Assembly: GCA_025765595.1 (NCBI GenBank)
Contig: JAIVFH010000143.1
Location: 1-64,000 of the forward strand
From: Obelidium mucronatum
Lineage: Eukaryota > Chytridiomycota > Chytridiomycetes > Chytridiales > Chytriomycetaceae
DNA length: 64,000 nt
Direction of reading: 5' to 3'
Each line of letters opens with the position of its first letter. Position 1 is the first letter of the stretch. Both the position numbers and the translations under genes were made by a program. Below the pieces are notes generated by a model. It had not been told where the DNA came from. It searched no databases and worked only from the letters and a program-made list of their open reading frames with translations. Shown here in pieces: positions 31,780-42,966 of this stretch.

Positions 31780-31790
31780 AGTTTCAATAC
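31780..31790 (-). other. Primer binding site complementary to the element's own RNA 5' end
   Basis: Two bases from the 5' LTR, the minus strand reads GTATTGAAACT. It is the exact reverse complement of AGTTTCAATAC within the LTR (31,945-31,935), at the predicted transcript start. It shows no tRNA 3' terminal TGG. This is the arrangement of Tf1/sushi-type self-priming elements. Confidence 0.75.
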
Positions 31791-31944
31791 TATGTTAGAA
31801 CCAGATAGTCAATAAAAGACTTAAGGGTTCTTGGAGGCACGAGGGCTTAGGGGGCACGAGGGCTTGTCCAATAACGGCTTGAGGTCACGAGAGACGGGAT
31901 TGAAGAGTTACAAAACTGAAGACTAACACAGAATGTATTGAAAC

Positions 31945-31980
31945 TGAACTAAAACTAAGAGCAGAAAGCTTGCTATTTAT
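31945..31980 (-). promoter_or_regulatory. LTR promoter: TATA box and initiator
   Basis: Minus strand ATAAATAG at 31,980-31,973 lies about 30 nt before TCAGTTT, an initiator-like sequence whose A is at 31,945. Transcription starting there would begin AGTTTCAATAC, the sequence complementary to the PBS. Confidence 0.65.
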
Positions 31981-32179
31981 GCAAGTTCTGGAATTTCAAA
32001 TAACAAAAGTTCAAAAACAGAAAACAAACTGAAAATCAAACAGAAATTGTGATAGCAAGAGTGATAGCACAATAATATGTGAAATCAAGAATGATATCAC
32101 AAAATGAAACAGAAAAACTTAGTAAAGTGACAAATCAAAGATGACAAATACAAAAATAGAAACTTAAAGTAAAATGTTG

Positions 32180-32248
32180 CAAGCGGGGATCGAACCCGGG
32201 TTTCCACCGTGAGAGTCGCGCGTAATGTCCACTAAGCTACGGAAGTAT
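32180..32248 (-). other. tRNA-like sequence (A and B boxes) in U3 of the 5' LTR
   Basis: Same block as at 26,622-26,690, in sense orientation relative to the element, about 40-105 nt from the LTR start and about 235 nt upstream of the predicted Pol II start. Confidence 0.6.
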
Positions 32249-32284
32249 AGAGAAATATCCCTATAAGACGGCTTATTCCTAACA

Positions 32285-32733
32285 TCAATTGTTGTTCAAG
32301 TAAGAGATAAAAGAAATGTCAGTCCTGTTCTTGTTGTTTGCAGGTGCAGCAATAATCCTGGAACAGACTAACTGCTTCTCACAACAAGTACCCATTATGA
32401 TTTTTTGTCTGACAGAGCAACATTCAATATTTGTGGCAGTGGCAACACAAGCAAAAAATCAGAGGTTGGCGGTAGCGGCAGGGTCTGTTTGTTTGAAACA
32501 GATGCCACTATTTGGGAATTGTTTGAAGTCAAGTCAGCCTCAGTCAAAGCCCCCCATTGCAACAGAGATATCTGACGCCAAACCTGATCCAATAAATTGA
32601 TGTTATTGTGAGGGAATATCATCCTAAAGTAAATATTGGAAGAAATAATACCTTTACAGTTTCTCATAGGCGTCTCCCCCTCTCCACAAATTTGTTATCA
32701 ATGGCATCCGCTGATCCAGTGTCTTCTTTACAA
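32285..32733. other. Spacer between gypsy copy 1 and the tRNA array
   Basis: Continues the sequence interrupted by the retroelement (begins with the TCAAT target duplicate). No gene recognised. The last 20 bp already resemble the array (TCTTTACAACTTTCTCTAC). Confidence 0.45.
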
Positions 32734-33231
32734 CTTTCTCTACACAAGGTAGTTATCCTTGGATAGTAAAGCATTTTACTTGGGGTCTCAGGCCAGGGGG
32801 TCAGTATTATTGGAGGCAGGCTTCTCTCCTACAATCCTAGCTCTATGGCACAGCTCTTACCTCCCTTTGGTCACCACAAGGTTCCCTCTGCTGATGCTCA
32901 ATCCACAATGCCTCTATTGTACCTTTCCAAAAGCAATGAGAAAATCCCAACCATCAACAACTGGTTTATTTAGAGTGAACAGGTTAGGGTTTAAAACCAC
33001 AATGCCTCCATTGTACCATCCCAAAAGCAATGACGGAATTCTGAGAAAATCCCAAGCGTCAACAATTGGTTTACTCAGAGTGAACAAACATGTTAGGGTT
33101 TAGAAGAAAAAGGTGTCAATGGGAGGGGAGCCTTGTATGGAGGTGTAATGCAGAATGGAACACACCATGCAGGAATTAACCATTAGTGTACCTAGTTCAA
33201 ATACATGGTATGACCTGCACAGCACCACACA

Positions 33232-33304
33232 AGCCCGACGTGGGGGTCGAACCCACAACCTTAAGATTAAGAGTCTTACGCTCTACCGATTGAGCTAGCC
33301 GGGC
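33232..33304 (-). tRNA. tRNA-Lys(CTT), unit 1
   Basis: Same 73 bases as the single gene at 7,021-7,093; A37 present. Confidence 0.95.
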
Positions 33305-34069
33305 ACATGACCCATTCTATAAATAGATATACAGCAGACAACAATTCCCATGCTCAAATTTCAGCACACGGCCCTGGTTTCTGCAGCTGCTGCTTTCTCC
33401 ACAGTCTTGGCAATTGTATTCAATGGAAGTGTTTATTCTGGCAGCAACAGACTTTTGGCATTATGCATTGTGGCACCTTCATATACCTATGAAAACCACA
33501 CGCACAGTGCAAGAAGCGGACTTCCATGAATTCCAAAAGCACCATTGTGAACCTGCCTATGGAAGGTGCCACAATGCATAATGCAAGAAGCAGACTTCCA
33601 TGAATTCCAAAAGCACCATTGTGAACCTGCTTTCTTGGCAACATTTTGAAATTTGAAACAAAGAAACCTTGTTGGTTTGGAAATGATCATGCTTTCTTCT
33701 TTGTGGTAAATGAAAATTCTTTGTGTTTCAAATCACCAGATGAGTACTTTGGCATATCTTTATATTATCTCTGCGCATTTATACGTAGTAAACACTGTTC
33801 CAAATCACCAGTACTCAAGAACAAACACAAAATGCCAAAAACAGCAGTTTGCTAAAGGTGAATGGTGCAAACCATAAGAAGTAAGCCAGTGTACCTGCTG
33901 GAGGAGTGAAATAATCAGGGAGTTCATCCCAAGAAAAGCATAATAGTCACTGGCAGCATCAGCTTTCCATGTAGCTCCTTACTAACAGATTAAACAGGGA
34001 GATGCAAAGGTTATCTGTCAGTTCTGGATCCATGATCAAATGTGAGAGGGCCATTTCCACATGGCTGAA

Positions 34070-34151
34070 GGGCAGATGGCCGAGCGGTCTAAGGCGTCAC
34101 GTTAAGGCCGTGATCTATTCGTAGGCGTGGGTTCGAATCCCACTCTGCTCA
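34070..34151 (+). tRNA. tRNA-Leu(AAG), unit 1
   Basis: 82-nt type II tRNA: acceptor GGGCAGA/TCTGCTC, anticodon stem TCACG/CGTGA with loop TTAAGGC (anticodon AAG), variable arm CTA-TTCG-TAG, T arm GTGGGTTCGAATCCCAC, discriminator A. No intron. Confidence 0.95.
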
Positions 34152-35320
34152 TTTTCAGCCTCAAAAAGCACTTTGACTTTTGTCCATAATATGCTTGTCA
34201 TAGGAAACAAGCTGTTGGGTTTTATCAGGGAAAAGTGGTACAAAAAGACACTGGGGAAACTGTGAGGAATGAATTTTTATGCAAACTAATTTGTCTCATC
34301 TGAGATTGGATAGCATTGTATGAATATACAATGTGGGACCTGTAGGGGTGCAAATGTGTAGGCTGGGCCCAAAAAATATTCTCTACACACTAGTGTCCAG
34401 ATAGCCAGAAAGCCACAGTCTGTTGTCTTCAATTGGTGATAAACAATTGGGGATGGCAATATCATTGGTCTGTCACTGGGTTAAGAACAAGTTTTGCATG
34501 AAATAACAAGAGTTTTGAATCCAGGGACCAACATTGAGAGAGACACCAAAGTGCCACAGCCACCAAAATTTGCAAACCCTATGTTTGGAATGTCTAGCAG
34601 GGAAATCTTATCAAAACAAAGCCAGCAGACTTACTTGGCATGTTTACGTACCTGATAGATTTATAGTCTTGCAGCTGGGCAGAGGATGTTGAGGTTGGCA
34701 ACAATTAACATACATTTTTAAGTTTGCAGTTATGTGGAAAATTGGCAAACTTTCTGCAGGCACAAGAGCTCTTTTGCATGTTTATTGAATTTAAACTGAT
34801 TAGAGCTCTGCTTTCTTTACAGCTTTCTCTACACAAGGTAGTTATCCTTGGATAGTAAAGCATTTTACTTGGGGTCTCAGGCCAGGGGGTCAGTATTATT
34901 GGAGGCAGGCTTCTCTCCTACAATCCTAGCTCTATGGCACAGCTCTTACCTCCCTTTGGTCACCACAAGGTTCCCTCTGCTGATGCTCAATCCACAATGC
35001 CTCTATTGTACCTTTCCAAAAGCAATGAGAAAATCCCAACCATCAACAACTGGTTTATTTAGAGTGAACAGGTTAGGGTTTAAAACCACAATGCCTCCAT
35101 TGTACCATCCCAAAAGCAATGACGGAATTCTGAGAAAATCCCAAGCGTCAACAATTGGTTTACTCAGAGTGAACAAACATGTTAGGGTTTAGAAGAAAAC
35201 GGTGTCAATGGGAGGGGAGCCTTGTATGGAGGTGTAATGCAGAATGGAACACACCATGCAGGAATTAACCATTAGTGTACCTAGTTCAAATACATGGTAT
35301 GACCTGCACAGCACCACACA

Positions 35321-35393
35321 AGCCCGACGTGGGGGTCGAACCCACAACCTTAAGATTAAGAGTCTTACGCTCTACCGATTGAGCTAGCCGGGC
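35321..35393 (-). tRNA. tRNA-Lys(CTT), unit 2
   Basis: Standard sequence, A37. Confidence 0.95.
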
Positions 35394-35546
35394 ACATGAC
35401 CCATTCTATAAATAGATATACAGCAGACAACAATTCCCATGCTCAAATTTCAGCACACGGCCCTGGTTTCTGCAGCTGCTGCTTTCTCCACAGTCTTGGC
35501 AATTGTATTCAATGGAAGTGTTTATTCTGGCAGCAACAGACTTTTG

Positions 35547-35666
35547 GCATTATGCATTGTGGCACCTTCATATGAAAACCACACGCACAGTGCAAGAAGC
35601 GGACTTCCATGAATTCCAAAAGCACCATTGTGAACCTGCCTATGAAGGTGCCACAATGCATAATGC
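35547..35666. repeat. 26-bp perfect inverted repeat flanking and within the minisatellite (shown in unit 2)
   Basis: Bases 35,547-35,572 are the exact reverse complement of 35,641-35,666, separated by 68 nt. The right arm is part of the 73-bp monomer (ends ACAATGCATAATGC), so every added monomer adds another possible partner arm. A transcript across it would form a long perfect hairpin. Present in all units. Confidence 0.9.
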
Positions 35667-36295
35667 AAGAAGCAGACTTCCATGAATTCCAAAAGCACCA
35701 TTGTGAACCTGCCTATGAAGGTGCCACAATGCATAATGCAAGAAGCAGACTTCCATGAATTCCAAAAGCACCATTGTGAACCTGCCTATGAAGGTGCCAC
35801 AATGCATAATGCAAGAAGCAGACTTCCATGAATTCCAAAAGCACCATTGTGAACCTGCTTTCTTGGCAACATTTTGAAATTTGAAACAAAGAAACCTTGT
35901 TGTTTGGAAATGATCATGCTTTCTTCTTTGTGGTAAATGAAAATTCTTTGTGTTTCAAATCACCAGATGAGTACTTTGGCATATCTTTATATTATCTCTG
36001 CGCATTTATACGTAGTAAACACTGTTCCAAATCACCAGTACTCAAGAACAAACACAAAATGCCAAAAACAGCAGTTTGCTAAAGGTGAATGGTGCAAACC
36101 ATAAGAAGTAAGCCAGTGTACCTGCTGGAGGAGTGAAATAATCAGGGAGTTCATCCCAAGAAAAGCATAATAGTCACAGGCAGCATCAGCTTTCCATGTA
36201 GCTCCTTACTAACAGATTAAACAGGGAGATGCAAAGGTTATCTGTCAGTTCTGGATCCATGATCAAATGTGAGAGGGCCATTTCCACATGGTGAA

Positions 36296-36377
36296 GGGCA
36301 GATGGCCGAGCGGTCTAAGGCGTCACGTTAAGGCCGTGATCTATTCGTAGGCGTGGGTTCGAATCCCACTCTGCTCA
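36296..36377 (+). tRNA. tRNA-Leu(AAG), unit 2
   Basis: Identical to unit 1. Confidence 0.95.
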
Positions 36378-37546
36378 TTTTCAGCCTCAAAAAGCACTTT
36401 GACTTTTGTCCATAATATGCTTGTCATAGGAAACAAGCTGTTGGGTTTTATCAGGGAAAAGTGGTACAAAAAGACACTGGGGAAACTGTGAGGAATGAAT
36501 TTTTATGCAAACTAATTTGTCTCATCTGAGATTGGATAGCATTGTATGAATATACAATGTGGGACCTGTAGGGGTGCAAATGTGTAGGCTGGGCCCAAAA
36601 AATATTCTCTACACACTAGTGTCCAGATAGCCAGAAAGCCACAGTCTGTTGTCTTCAATTGGTGATAAACAATTGGGGATGGCAATATCATTGGTCTGTC
36701 ACTGGGTTAAGAACAAGTTTTGCATGAAATAACAAGAGTTTTGAATCCAGGGACCAACATTGAGAGAGACACCAAAGTGCCACAGCCACCAAAATTTGCA
36801 AACCCTATGTTTGGAATGTCTAGCAGGGAAATCTTATCAAAACAAAGCCAGCAGACTTACTTGGCATGTTTACGTACCTGATAGATTTATAGTCTTGCAG
36901 CTGGGCAGAGGATGTTGAGGTTGGCAACAATTAACATACATTTTTAAGTTTGCAGTTATGTGGAAAATTGGCAAACTTTCTGCAGGCACAAGAGCTCTTT
37001 TGCATGTTTATTGAATTTAAACTGATTAGAGCTCTGCTTTCTTTACAGCTTTCTCTACACAAGGTAGTTATCCTTGGATAGTAAAGCATTTTACTTGGGG
37101 TCTCAGGCCAGGGGGTCAGTATTATTGGAGGCAGGCTTCTCTCCTACAATCCTAGCTCTATGGCACAGCTCTTACCTCCCTTTGGTCACCACAAGGTTCC
37201 CTCTGCTGATGCTCAATCCACAATGCCTCTATTGTACCTTTCCAAAAGCAATGAGAAAATCCCAACCATCAACAACTGGTTTATTTAGAGTGAACAGGTT
37301 AGGGTTTAAAACCACAATGCCTCCATTGTACCATCCCAAAAGCAATGACGGAATTCTGAGAAAATCCCAAGCGTCAACAATTGGTTTACTCAGAGTGAAC
37401 AAACATGTTAGGGTTTAGAAGAAAAAGGTGTCAATGGGAGGGGAGCCTTGTATGGAGGTGTAATGCAGAATGGAACACACCATGCAGGAATTAACCATTA
37501 GTGTACCTAGTTCAAATACATGGTATGACCTGCACAGCACCACACA

Positions 37547-37619
37547 AGCCCGACGTGGGGGTCGAACCCACAACCTTAAGATTAAGAGTCTTACGCTCTA
37601 CCGATTGAGCTAGCCGGGC
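37547..37619 (-). tRNA. tRNA-Lys(CTT), unit 3
   Basis: Standard sequence, A37. Confidence 0.95.
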
Positions 37620-38382
37620 ACATGACCCATTCTATAAATAGATATACAGCAGACAACAATTCCCATGCTCAAATTTCAGCACACGGCCCTGGTTTCTGCA
37701 GCTGCTGCTTTCTCCACAGTCTTGGCAATTGTATTCAATGGAAGTGTTTATTCTGGCAGCAACAGACTTTTGGCATTATGCATTGTGGCACCTTCATATA
37801 CCTATGAAAACCACACGCACAGTGCAAGAAGCGGACTTCCATGAATTCCAAAAGCACCATTGTGAACCTGCCTATGAAGGTGCCACAATGCATAATGCAA
37901 GAAGCAGACTTCCATGAATTCCAAAAGCACCATTGTGAACCTGCTTTCTTGGCAACATTTTGAAATTTGAAACAAAGAAACCTTGTTGGTTTGGAAATGA
38001 TCATGCTTTCTTCTTTGTGGTAAATGAAAATTCTTTGTGTTTCAAATCACCAGATGAGTACTTTGGCATATCTTTATATTATCTCTGCGCATTTATACGT
38101 AGTAAACACTGTTCCAAATCACCAGTACTCAAGAACAAACACAAAATGCCAAAAACAGCAGTTTGCGAAAGGTGAATGGTGCAAACCATAAGAAGTAAGC
38201 CAGTGTACCTGCTGGAGGAGTGAAATAATCAGGGAGTTCATCCCAAGAAAAGCATAATAGTCACAGGCAGCATCAGCTTTCCATGTAGCTCCTTACTAAC
38301 AGATTAAACAGGGAGATGCAAAGGTTATCTGTCAGTTCTGGATCCATGATCAAATGTGAGAGGGCCATTTCCACATGGTGAA

Positions 38383-38464
38383 GGGCAGATGGCCGAGCGG
38401 TCTAAGGCGTCACGTTAAGGCCGTGATCTATTCGTAGGCGTGGGTTCGAATCCCACTCTGCTCA
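38383..38464 (+). tRNA. tRNA-Leu(AAG), unit 3
   Basis: Identical to unit 1. Confidence 0.95.
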
Positions 38465-39633
38465 TTTTCAGCCTCAAAAAGCACTTTGACTTTTGTCCAT
38501 AATATGCTTGTCATAGGAAACAAGCTGTTGGGTTTTATCAGGGAAAAGTGGTACAAAAAGACACTGGGGAAACTGTGAGGAATGAATTTTTATGCAAACT
38601 AATTTGTCTCATCTGAGATTGGATAGCATTGTATGAATATACAATGTGGGACCTGTAGGGGTGCAAATGTGTAGGCTGGGCCCAAAAAATATTCTCTACA
38701 CACTAGTGTCCAGATAGCCAGAAAGCCACAGTCTGTTGTCTTCAATTGGTGATAAACAATTGGGGATGGCAATATCATTGGTCTGTCACTGGGTTAAGAA
38801 CAAGTTTTGCATGAAATAACAAGAGTTTTGAATCCAGGGACCAACATTGAGAGAGACACCAAAGTGCCACAGCCACCAAAATTTGCAAACCCTATGTTTG
38901 GAATGTCTAGCAGGGAAATCTTATCAAAACAAAGCCAGCAGACTTACTTGGCATGTTTACGTACCTGATAGATTTATAGTCTTGCAGCTGGGCAGAGGAT
39001 GTTGAGGTTGGCAACAATTAACATACATTTTTAAGTTTGCAGTTATGTGGAAAATTGGCAAACTTTCTGCAGGCACAAGAGCTCTTTTGCATGTTTATTG
39101 AATTTAAACTGATTAGAGCTCTGCTTTCTTTACTGCTTTCTCTACACAAGGTAGTTATCCTTGGATAGTAAAGCATTTTACTTGGGGTCTCAGGCCAGGG
39201 GGTCAGTATTATTGGAGGCAGGCTTCTCTCCTACAATCCTAGCTCTATGGCACAGCTCTTACCTCCCTTTGGTCACCACAAGGTTCCCTCTGCTGATACT
39301 CAATCCACAATGCCTCTATTGTACCTTTCCAAAAGCAATGAGAAAATCCCAACCATCAACAACTGGTTTATTTAGAGTGAACAGGTTAGGGTTTAAAACC
39401 ACAATGCCTCCATTGTACCATCCCAAAAGCAATGACGGAATTCTGAGAAAATCCCAAGCGTCAACAATTGGTTTACTCAGAGTGAACAAACATGTTAGGG
39501 TTTAGAAGAAAACGGTGTCAATGGGAGGGGAGCCTTGTATGGAGGTGTAATGCAGAATGGAACACACCATGCAGGAATTAACCACTAGTGTACCTAGTTC
39601 AAATACATGGTATGACCTGCACAGCACCACACA

Positions 39634-39706
39634 AGCCCGACGTGGGGGTCGAACCCACAACCTTAAGATTAAGAGTCTTACGCTCTACCGATTGAGCTAG
39701 CCGGGC
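39634..39706 (-). tRNA. tRNA-Lys(CTT), unit 4
   Basis: Standard sequence, A37. Confidence 0.95.
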
Positions 39707-39910
39707 ACATGACCCATTCTATAAATAGATATACAGCAGACAACAATTCCCATGCTCAAATTTCAGCACACGGCCCTGGTTTCTGCAGCTGCTGCTTTCT
39801 CCACAGTCTTGGCAATTGTATTCAATGGAAGTGTTTATTCTGGCAGCAACAGACTTTTGGCATTATGCATTGTGGCACCTTCATATGAAAACCACACGCA
39901 CAGTGCAAGA

Positions 39911-40465
39911 AGCGGACTTCCATGAATTCCAAAAGCACCATTGTGAACCTGCCTATGAAGGTGCCACAATGCATAATGCAAGAAGCAGACTTCCATGAAT
40001 TCCAAAAGCACCATTGTGAACCTGCCTATGAAGGTGCCACAATGCATAATGCAAGAAGCAGACTTCCATGAATTCCAAAAGCACCATTGTGAACCTGCCT
40101 ATGAAGGTGCCACAATGCATAATGCAAGAAGCAGACTTCCATGAATTCCAAAAGCACCATTGTGAACCTGCCTATGAAGGTGCCACAATGCATAATGCAA
40201 GAAGCAGACTTCCATGAATTCCAAAAGCACCATTGTGAACCTGCCTATGAAGGTGCCACAATGCATAATGCAAGAAGCAGACTTCCATGAATTCCAAAAG
40301 CACCATTGTGAACCTGCCTATGAAGGTGCCACAATGCATAATGCAAGAAGCAGACTTCCATGAATTCCAAAAGCACCATTGTGAACCTGCCTATGAAGGT
40401 GCCACAATGCATAATGCAAGAAGCAGACTTCCATGAATTCCAAAAGCACCATTGTGAACCTGCTT
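39911..40465. repeat. 73-bp minisatellite, eight monomers (unit 4)
   Basis: Monomer core GACTTCCATGAATTCC, then AAAAGCACCATTGTGAACC, then a 26-nt segment that is an inverted-repeat arm. Monomer counts by unit are 2, 4, 2, 8, 5, 5, 5, 3, 6, 5. Monomers are nearly identical; one in units 9 and 10 has GCCAAAATGC for GCCACAATGC. Confidence 0.95.
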
Positions 40466-40901
40466 TCTTGGCAACATTTTGAAATTTGAAACAAAGAAAC
40501 CTTGTTGTTTTGGAAATGATCATGCTTTCTTCTTTGTGGTAAATGAAAATTCTTTGTGTTTCAAATCACCAGATGAGTACTTTGGCATATCTTTATATTA
40601 TCTCTGCGCATTTATACGTAGTAAACACTGTTCCAAATCACCAGTACTCAAGAACAAACACAAAATGCCAAAAACAGCAGTTTGCTAAAGGTGAATGGTG
40701 CAAACCATAAGAAGTAAGCCAGTGTACCTGCTGGAGGAGTGAAATAATCAGGGAGTTCATCCCAAGAAAAGCATAATAGTCACTGGCAGCATCAGCTTTC
40801 CATGTAGCTCCTTACTAACAGATTAAACAGGGAGATGCAAAGGTTATCTGTCAGTTCTGGATCCATGATCAAATGTGAGAGGGCCATTTCCACATGGCGA
40901 A

Positions 40902-40983
40902 GGGCAGATGGCCGAGCGGTCTAAGGCGTCACGTTAAGGCCGTGATCTATTCGTAGGCGTGGGTTCGAATCCCACTCTGCTCA
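40902..40983 (+). tRNA. tRNA-Leu(AAG), unit 4
   Basis: Standard sequence. The Harbinger-like element is inserted 77 bp downstream. Confidence 0.95.
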
Positions 40984-41264
40984 TTTTCAGCCTCAAAAAG
41001 CACTTTGACTTTTGTCCATAATATGCTTGTCATAGGAAACAAGCTGTTGGGTTTTATCAGGAAGATGCACTATTCAAATAAAATATTCAATAATAACAAG
41101 AAATATTGAATTTGATTGCAAACTAATAAACTAATTGAAGAAATCCTGTGATTGCAAACTAATAAACTAATAGACCTGATGCTATGGAAATCAAAGGGAA
41201 TTAAATCAATGTCAATAGAAGTGAATATTAACCCAAATTTATTTAAATTACACCAGAAGAACAA

Positions 41265-42230
41265 CTAAAAGATGAGTCTGGAAGTAATGTCAAAGAGGGG
41301 CTCTCTACGGAGTTTTACGTTAGTAATCTGAGCCACTGCTGTGAAAATAAGGTTAATCCGTTCTCTGCGACCACGGAATAAGCCAGCCAACACACGAAAG
41401 TCCTTCATTCTTTTATTGACAGTCTCGTGGCGAGACCCCAACAGATTCCAGTTTTTATTGTGTTTAATAATGTCTGGTGATGAACCCTTTAATTTAGTAA
41501 TCACGCGGACATCTCCCACATAACCCCTGTCAGCAGCCACCTGCTCGTCCTCCTCAAGATCCAGAAGCACTGTTTTTTGAACCTGATCCAGATCATTGTG
41601 GAGGCCGCAGGGAGTTCCGCCACCAATGAAAACTATCCTTGATGTTCCGATTGCAGTTGCAACTTGGAACCGGTAGCCAGCATGTTTGAACTTGTGGCTG
41701 AACAAGCCGGTATCAAGGGGTCTGGACTCAGGGACAGGAACGTCCACCCCATCAACATACATTGATGGTGCAAGAATATCCCAGTTGACCCAGCGGTCTT
41801 CAAAGCAAATCTAAATAAATAAGATTATTTTTTAATGTTGACTAATGAAAAATTTTGGAGGAAAATTTCGTCACACCTGATCCATACTTGCCAAAATTGT
41901 GAGAACTGCATCCACTTTAGTTCTCCAGTTCGTTTCAGATGTGCTGAACGTGGCGGCTGCCTGTGATTCAGTGGGATACACTTTAAGGAAGTAGAAGCAC
42001 CATAAGAGATGGATCTTGGAGAGCTTTGCAGCGTGGAAGTCACTCTTGATGATATCCCAGACATCACAGGTGGAATCCAAGGATAAACCAAAAAGAGCAG
42101 AGTAGCGGCGCAGCCAAGAGCGGCGGTCCTGCAGGTATCGGCGAGTCGAGAAGCCAAGAGACGGAGCTGCAAGCCTGATAAAACTCCAAAGTACCGCCGT
42201 GGGTGGAGGGGGGGGAGACTCTTCAACCAT
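41265..42230 (-). CDS. Harbinger/IS5-like DDE transposase
   Basis: Exons 42230-41877 and 41810-41265 give 299 residues, shorter than most Harbinger transposases (350-450). The intron (66 nt) begins GTGTGA and ends TTTAG. The DDE nuclease runs through SMYVDGVDVPVPE (first Asp), then EQVAADRGYVGDV (second Asp) and LGSRHETVNKRMKDFRVL (Glu), matching the DDE_Tnp_4 pattern including the HexxNxRxK block. The N-terminal 118 residues are helical and probably include a DNA-binding part (RRSWLRRYSALFGLSLDST). The frame is open throughout, so the enzyme may be functional. Confidence 0.82.
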
Positions 42231-42903
42231 TTCTGGGAGGAGTGTAAATTATAAGGGGAGTGAGGATTGAAAGGTGAATAGTTTTTTAATGTTTTTTTGA
42301 ATGTTTTTTTTTGGGAAGACTGCCTTTTATACTTTTTTTGAAAAATCCCCGAGAATTTTTCCGAGAATTTCTCCAAGAAAATTTTCAGACACTTTGCAAG
42401 CAAAGCAAAGAACCTTGAAACACTACCACGTGCAGCACGTGATGGAGATTTCAAGGAAAAACAATCGCGAAGATTGTTCAAGATTCAATATGAATATTCA
42501 ATAGAATATTCAACTTGAACTTTTGGTTCTAAAATTGTTTTTTTGGTTGGTAAGCTATTCAAGTTGAATTAACCTACTGAAACAGGTAATGTAATTGATT
42601 CATTCAGAATGATTTATTTTAATAAAGTCATTTTCGTGTTTCCTTGTCTTTGCGCGTATTCTGTGAATTACTTTTTTCTGAGTTGCGAAAAAATAAAATT
42701 GAACTCCCACAACTACAACCTATTCAATTCTTATTCACAATTAGAAGTAAAATTGTATCAAGATTCAGCATTATCTTTTCTCCAAGCGTCCATGTTGAAT
42801 ATTTTCATGATGAATCTTCAACATGAAGATTCAGCAGTGTTACAAGGCACGTGACGCTCCGCATGCGCACCAAGCCTGAAAAAATTAGGGTTAGTGCTAA
42901 AAG

Positions 42904-42910
42904 TATAAAT
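42904..42910 (+). promoter_or_regulatory. TATA box of the transposon's second gene
   Basis: TATAAAT about 60 nt upstream of the ATG at 42,967, within GTGCTAAAAGTATAAATACG. Confidence 0.5.
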
Positions 42911-42966
42911 ACGGGTCTTCTTTTTACTTTTCCTTCATTCAAAACCATCTCAAAGACATTGCAAGT

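Larger units (their letters stand above)
26235..32284 (-). mobile_element. Intact Ty3/gypsy chromovirus (Metaviridae-type LTR retrotransposon), copy 1
   Basis: A 6,050-bp element with two 492-bp LTRs (26,235-26,726 and 31,793-32,284) beginning TGTTAG and ending CTAACA. It is flanked by the 5-bp direct repeat TCAAT (26,230-26,234 and 32,285-32,289). Transcribed on the minus strand: right LTR, PBS, gag, pol, left LTR. Gene order within pol is protease, reverse transcriptase, RNase H, integrase, chromodomain, which places it among chromoviruses. The LTRs differ at only a handful of positions (for example near 26,621/32,179 and 26,713-26,716), and both ORFs are uninterrupted. The insertion is therefore recent and the element possibly still active. 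The pol stop codon abuts the 3' LTR directly, leaving no separate polypurine tract downstream of the gene. Confidence 0.96.
31793..32284 (-). repeat. 5' LTR of gypsy copy 1
   Basis: 492 bp, TGTTAG...CTAACA. Carries U3 with a tRNA-like block (32,180-32,248), a TATA box (31,980-31,973) and the predicted transcription start (31,945). Confidence 0.95.
32734..34822. repeat. Array unit 1 (2 minisatellite monomers)
   Basis: 2,089 bp. Two monomers at about 33,510-33,630, one with an extra G (CTATGGAAGG). Has the TATACC 6-bp insertion. Left edge merges into unique sequence. Confidence 0.95.
34823..37048. repeat. Array unit 2 (4 monomers)
   Basis: 2,226 bp; lacks TATACC; monomers at about 35,600-35,860. 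Confidence 0.95.
37049..39135. repeat. Array unit 3 (2 monomers)
   Basis: 2,087 bp; TATACC present; monomers about 37,830-37,945. Confidence 0.95.

Noticed and set aside
32980..33100. TTAGGGTTT words suggesting telomeric sequence
   Set aside because: Two isolated words per unit, not a tandem run; they are copied with the unit.
32759..33103. A 114-codon open frame repeated in every array unit (and several 60-92-codon ones)
   Set aside because: It starts at TTG, its sequence overlaps simple intergenic repeats and shows no domain-like composition. It persists only because the units are near-identical copies.
39911..40465. Evenly spaced direct repeats resembling a CRISPR array
   Set aside because: The whole 73-bp monomer repeats with no unique spacers, and the genome is eukaryotic; this is a minisatellite.
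42609..42960. Open frames in the Harbinger control region
   Set aside because: AT-rich, hydrophobic chance frames lying upstream of the TATA box; no conservation evidence.
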